Shown here in pieces: positions 3,890 to 6,905 of a stretch of DNA of 6,905 nucleotides. The translations under genes were made by a program, and so were the position numbers. Positions within the stretch are counted from its first letter, which is position 1. Each line of letters begins with the position of its first letter. The DNA is taken from contig VGDC01000101.1 in NCBI GenBank assembly GCA_016869895.1, positions 1 through 6,905 of the forward strand, read 5' to 3'. This stretch comes from Alphaproteobacteria bacterium (GTDB taxonomy: Bacteria; Pseudomonadota; Alphaproteobacteria; Rickettsiales; VGDC01). Under the pieces are notes generated by a model that saw nothing but the letters and a program-made list of their open reading frames with translations, did not search any database and was not told the origin of the DNA.

Positions 3890-6295
3890 ATGTCTTTCAA
3901 GTCGCCATTCAAAAAGAAAAGCAAAGAAGACCAGCAGGTCGCTTCGACTTCTGCGATCGTCGAGCAGGATTACATTCCTTATGCCTGCCATTTCGACCAT
4001 GAGACCCTGCTGACGAAAAACGGCGAATTGATGCAGACCATCAAGATCGTCGGTTTCAGCTTCGAGAGCATCGAAAGCGAAGGCGCCGACTTGCGCGAAA
4101 CCATCCGTGCGGCCATCGCTGCCGGCTTGAATTCCACCTCCTTTGCCGTCTGGTTCCATACCATCCGCCGCCGGAAGAACCTCTCCCCCGGCGGTCAGTA
4201 CAAGGAATTCTTCCCGCGCGTCGCCCATGAAGCGTGGAACAACCATAACGACTGGCAGCATAAATACACCAACGAACTATTCATCACCATTGTGCGCGAT
4301 GGCGAGACCAGCAGCCTGAAATCCCCGCTCCGCTTCGTCCGTAGTCTGGTCATTAGCCGCGACCTCGCCGCCCGTGAAGACCACCTGCGCGAAATGCATG
4401 AAGAATTGAACGCCGCCACTGGACGCATGCTCGACAAGCTGAAAGTGTTCGGCGCGCGCAAGCTGAGCGTTTTCAAGAAGGACGGCGTGCATTATTCCGA
4501 ACCGCTCCGCTTCCTCGGCAAAATCCTGAAGCTCCGCGAAGAAGAAGTGTCCATGGAGGACAATGATCTCAGCGATACGCTCGCTTCCCATAAGGTGCAG
4601 TTCGGCCATGACGCACTGGAAGTGCGCGCACCGGACGAAAGCCGCCGTTTCGGCGCTATCCTCACGGTGAAGGAATACCATGAGATTTCCCTCTCGGCGA
4701 TTGATAAGTTCCTACAATTACCCGAAGAATTCATCGTCACCCAGACCATGGACTTCATCAACCCCGCAAAGGCCGTGAAGTCCTTCAGCCAGCAGCATCG
4801 CATCACCCAGATCAGCAAGGACACCCGTTTGGCGCGCGTTTCCGGTCTGGAAGACATCATGCAGAGCATGACCGGCAGCCCGACGGATTTCGGCGAACAC
4901 CAGATCACCATCTTCATGATCGCCGATGACCTGAAACACCTGAACCGCTATCTGGAGAACACCATCGACGTGCTTTCCTCCCTCGGCATCGTAGTGATGC
5001 GCGAGGATCTGCGGTTGGAAGAGGCTTACTGGTCGCAATTACCCGGCAATTTCGCGTTCTTGCGCCGCCTCAAGCCCATCAACTCCGCGCGCATCGGCGG
5101 CTTCGCCAACCTGTCGAACTATCCGGCAGGCAAAGCGGCGGACAACCACTGGGGCCCTGCGGTCACCGTGTTCCACACTGCCGCGCAGACTCCGTATTTC
5201 TTCAATTTCCATAACGGCTCGGTCGGTCACACATCCATCATCGGCCCTTACGGCGCGGGAAAGACCGTGCTGTTGAACTTCCTGCTCAGCGAATCGCGCA
5301 AGTTCGACACCAAGCTGTTCTTCTTCGATTACCAGCACAATTCCGAAGTCTTCATCCACGCGCTCGGTGGCAAATATCACCATGTGACGCCCGGCGGGTT
5401 GGGATTGCCGGTCAACCCGCTCCAGCTTGAGCCGAACGATGTGAACCGGAATTTCGTCAGCCTTTGGCTGGAAGCGCTGTATTTCCAGCACAGCCAGACC
5501 TTCCCGACGGAGAATGAAGAGCGCCTGCTCGGCGAAACGCTCGACCAGTTCTTTACCCTGCCCCAAGAGCAACGCACGCTCGCGGGTTTTGTAGCGCTGC
5601 TGTCGCAGACCGATGCGCGACTGGCCGGGCATTTCGGCAACTGGCACTCCGGCGGCGCGCTTTCCGGTGTTTTCGGCCATGCCGAGGATGCCTTGCAATT
5701 CGATGGGCTGGTGCATGGTTTCGACATGACCGGCATCGTCGAGGATTGGTACAGCGTTCCCGCCGTGATGCTCTATCTACTCCACCGCATCATGCATGAG
5801 CTGGATGGCACCCCCGCCATCATCGTCATGGACGAAGCGTGGAACCTGCTGGACAACCCGTTCTTCGCGCCTCGCATTCAAGGTTGGCTCGAAGCGGTCA
5901 GCGCGCGCAACGCGCTGGTCATCTTCGCCACGGAAAGCATCGAGGGCGCATCACAAAGCGCCATCAGCGGCGAGGTGTTCAGCAAAATCGCCACGCAGAT
6001 CTACCTGCCAGACCCTGCGCCGGGCGATGCCTATACCGAGGTGTTCGGGTTGAACGAGAACGAATTCGACCTGCTCTCCCTCATGTCGCCTGAACAGCGG
6101 CATTTCCTGCTGAAAAAAGGGGAAGAGGCGATCGTCGCCCAGCTGAATCTCGTTGGCTTGGAGAAGCTCTTGCAGGTGCTTTCCAGCCAACAACGCGGGC
6201 GCGAAGTGCTGAGCGCCGTCATCGCCGAACGCGGCACGAATCCCGAACAGTGGCTGCCCGAATATCATCGCCACATGAGCGTCGCACATGGTTGA
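3890..6295 (+). CDS. virB4: VirB4-family T4SS ATPase
   Basis: This is the conserved inner-membrane-associated ATPase that powers T4SS assembly, pilin extraction and substrate transfer. Its 801 residues match full-length VirB4 (about 790-820). The N-terminal half is the CagE/TrbE/VirB domain, ending in the typical EEAYWSQLPGN segment (PGN at 385-387). The C-terminal RecA-like domain has Walker A GPYGAGKT (452-459, K458) and Walker B IIVMDEAW (D648/E649), then NLLDNPFF and LPDPAP. Two usually conserved spots differ from the common pattern: DYQHNSE at 480-486, where DKDxGxE is frequent, and ATES (680-683), where TQS is frequent. No N-terminal membrane segment is present, so this is not a VirB3-VirB4 fusion. 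The start is constrained because an in-frame stop lies six codons upstream (3872-3874). GAGGA (3873-3877) is a somewhat distant Shine-Dalgarno. The 103-base gap before it is too short for virB3. Confidence 0.95.
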   Translation: MSFKSPFKKKSKEDQQVASTSAIVEQDYIPYACHFDHETLLTKNGELMQTIKIVGFSFESIESEGADLRETIRAAIAAGLNSTSFAVWFHTIRRRKNLSPGGQYKEFFPRVAHEAWNNHNDWQHKYTNELFITIVRDGETSSLKSPLRFVRSLVISRDLAAREDHLREMHEELNAATGRMLDKLKVFGARKLSVFKKDGVHYSEPLRFLGKILKLREEEVSMEDNDLSDTLASHKVQFGHDALEVRAPDESRRFGAILTVKEYHEISLSAIDKFLQLPEEFIVTQTMDFINPAKAVKSFSQQHRITQISKDTRLARVSGLEDIMQSMTGSPTDFGEHQITIFMIADDLKHLNRYLENTIDVLSSLGIVVMREDLRLEEAYWSQLPGNFAFLRRLKPINSARIGGFANLSNYPAGKAADNHWGPAVTVFHTAAQTPYFFNFHNGSVGHTSIIGPYGAGKTVLLNFLLSESRKFDTKLFFFDYQHNSEVFIHALGGKYHHVTPGGLGLPVNPLQLEPNDVNRNFVSLWLEALYFQHSQTFPTENEERLLGETLDQFFTLPQEQRTLAGFVALLSQTDARLAGHFGNWHSGGALSGVFGHAEDALQFDGLVHGFDMTGIVEDWYSVPAVMLYLLHRIMHELDGTPAIIVMDEAWNLLDNPFFAPRIQGWLEAVSARNALVIFATESIEGASQSAISGEVFSKIATQIYLPDPAPGDAYTEVFGLNENEFDLLSLMSPEQRHFLLKKGEEAIVAQLNLVGLEKLLQVLSSQQRGREVLSAVIAERGTNPEQWLPEYHRHMSVAHG

Positions 6296-6905
6296 AAAGG
6301 CAAGGCAGAACCCGAAGCATGCATTCTCTCCGCTCCTGCGGATGCTGATGCTTGCCTTCTTCTGCCTTTTCCTCTTCGCCACCCCTCAATCCGCCGATGC
6401 CGGCACCATCAGAAACTATGATTACGTCGATGGAGACGGCAAAGCCGTCGCCCAGACGAATGTCGAACACGGCACGATCGAAGTCAGGGATACTTACGTC
6501 TGTAACGATGATGGTACGACCTCTGGCGTGTTATTCGTCAACCCGAACTGCGAAACCACCGGCATCCTCGGCATCTTCTCGCAGGTGGCCTGCCGTGTGG
6601 AGAACGTCTTCGGAACGGCCATGGGCCTCGTTTATTGCTCTATCTATTCCGCTATCATGCAGCCCTTCGTGGCCTTGCTCGGCCTGTATGTGACCATCTA
6701 CGGCGCGGCAGTGGTGCTGGGGCTAAAACGCGCCACGTTCCGCAACGCCACGATGCATATCATGAAAATGGCGCTGGTGGCCGGTTTCGTGCTTTCTTCG
6801 ACCACCACAATCCAGGTGGGCTACAAATTCTATGTGCAGATGACGCAGACAACCGCGTCCATCCTCTTCGAGTCATTCGACACGGTGGATGACCCCGCCA
6901 GCGGC
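6288..6905 (+). CDS. virB6: VirB6/TrbL-like T4SS membrane protein (5' part, runs off the window)
   Basis: An ATG at 6288 overlaps the virB4 stop by 8 bases (ATGGTTGA), and the frame stays open for 206 codons to the window edge. The protein starts with a signal peptide (hydrophobic core about 19-31, cleavage expected after ADA at 36-38). A periplasmic-type stretch of about 65 residues follows (39-105) with cysteines at 72, 88 and 102. Hydrophobic segments come next at about 107-125, 126-146 and 158-173. The segment QPFVALLGLYVTIYGAAVVLGL (125-146) resembles the transmembrane core of VirB6/TrbL channel components, and position directly after virB4 supports this. An N-terminal secreted domain before the membrane core recalls the enlarged VirB6 proteins of Rickettsiales more than Agrobacterium VirB6. 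No strong Shine-Dalgarno is present, so translation is probably coupled to virB4. Met19 or Met21 are alternative starts but would shorten the signal peptide n-region. Confidence 0.72.
   Translation, partial: MVEKARQNPKHAFSPLLRMLMLAFFCLFLFATPQSADAGTIRNYDYVDGDGKAVAQTNVEHGTIEVRDTYVCNDDGTTSGVLFVNPNCETTGILGIFSQVACRVENVFGTAMGLVYCSIYSAIMQPFVALLGLYVTIYGAAVVLGLKRATFRNATMHIMKMALVAGFVLSSTTTIQVGYKFYVQMTQTTASILFESFDTVDDPASG

Noticed and set aside
5039..5716. Long antisense reading frame opposite virB4
   Set aside because: It is a by-product of the strongly biased codon use of virB4 on the other strand, with no independent evidence of coding.
1..6905. CRISPR arrays, tRNA or rRNA genes, insertion sequences, integrase or attachment sites
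   Set aside because: None was seen on reading the window. There are no regularly spaced repeats, no transposase or recombinase domains and no recognisable tRNA-like fold.

Overview
The window looks like a chromosomal segment of a proteobacterium, most likely an alphaproteobacterium. The reasons are the scoA-scoB pair, a RidA of the long (~155 aa) type, and a VirB4 whose N-terminal sequence resembles Rickettsiales-type VirB4. The coding DNA favours G/C at third codon positions, so a classical AT-rich Rickettsia is unlikely. A genus cannot be named from this sequence alone.

Region 1 (1-1860) is a metabolic operon on the + strand. It starts with a possible 3' tail of an upstream gene (stop at 83-85). 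It continues with scoA (126-833) and scoB (836-1480), the two subunits of a 3-oxoacid CoA-transferase, and then a small membrane-associated zinc-ribbon protein (1488-1805). A bidirectional intrinsic terminator (1811-1846) closes it and also serves ridA, which converges from the - strand (1861-2328) and encodes an enamine/imine deaminase-family protein.

Region 2 (2329-2585) is a roughly 257-base AT-rich divergent intergenic region. It holds several inverted repeats and the leader of the next gene.

Region 3 (2586-6905) is a type IV secretion (T4SS) locus on the + strand. First comes a VirB2-type pilin (2586-2963) with codon choice unlike its neighbours and its own strong terminator (2975-3020). 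Next is a second secreted protein (3130-3786) that contains two consecutive VirB2-like domains, each bracketed by cysteines exactly 66 residues apart. Then come a full-length VirB4 ATPase (3890-6295) and, overlapping it by 8 bases, the start of a VirB6/TrbL-like polytopic channel protein with a signal peptide and a periplasmic N-terminal domain (6288 to the window edge). No virB3 is seen between the pilin genes and virB4.

The layout suggests abundant monocistronic pilin expression upstream of a lower-level machinery operon. The most unusual element is the tandem two-domain pilin-like protein. It may be a special pilus subunit, a tip or base adaptor, or a functional replacement for the missing VirB3.
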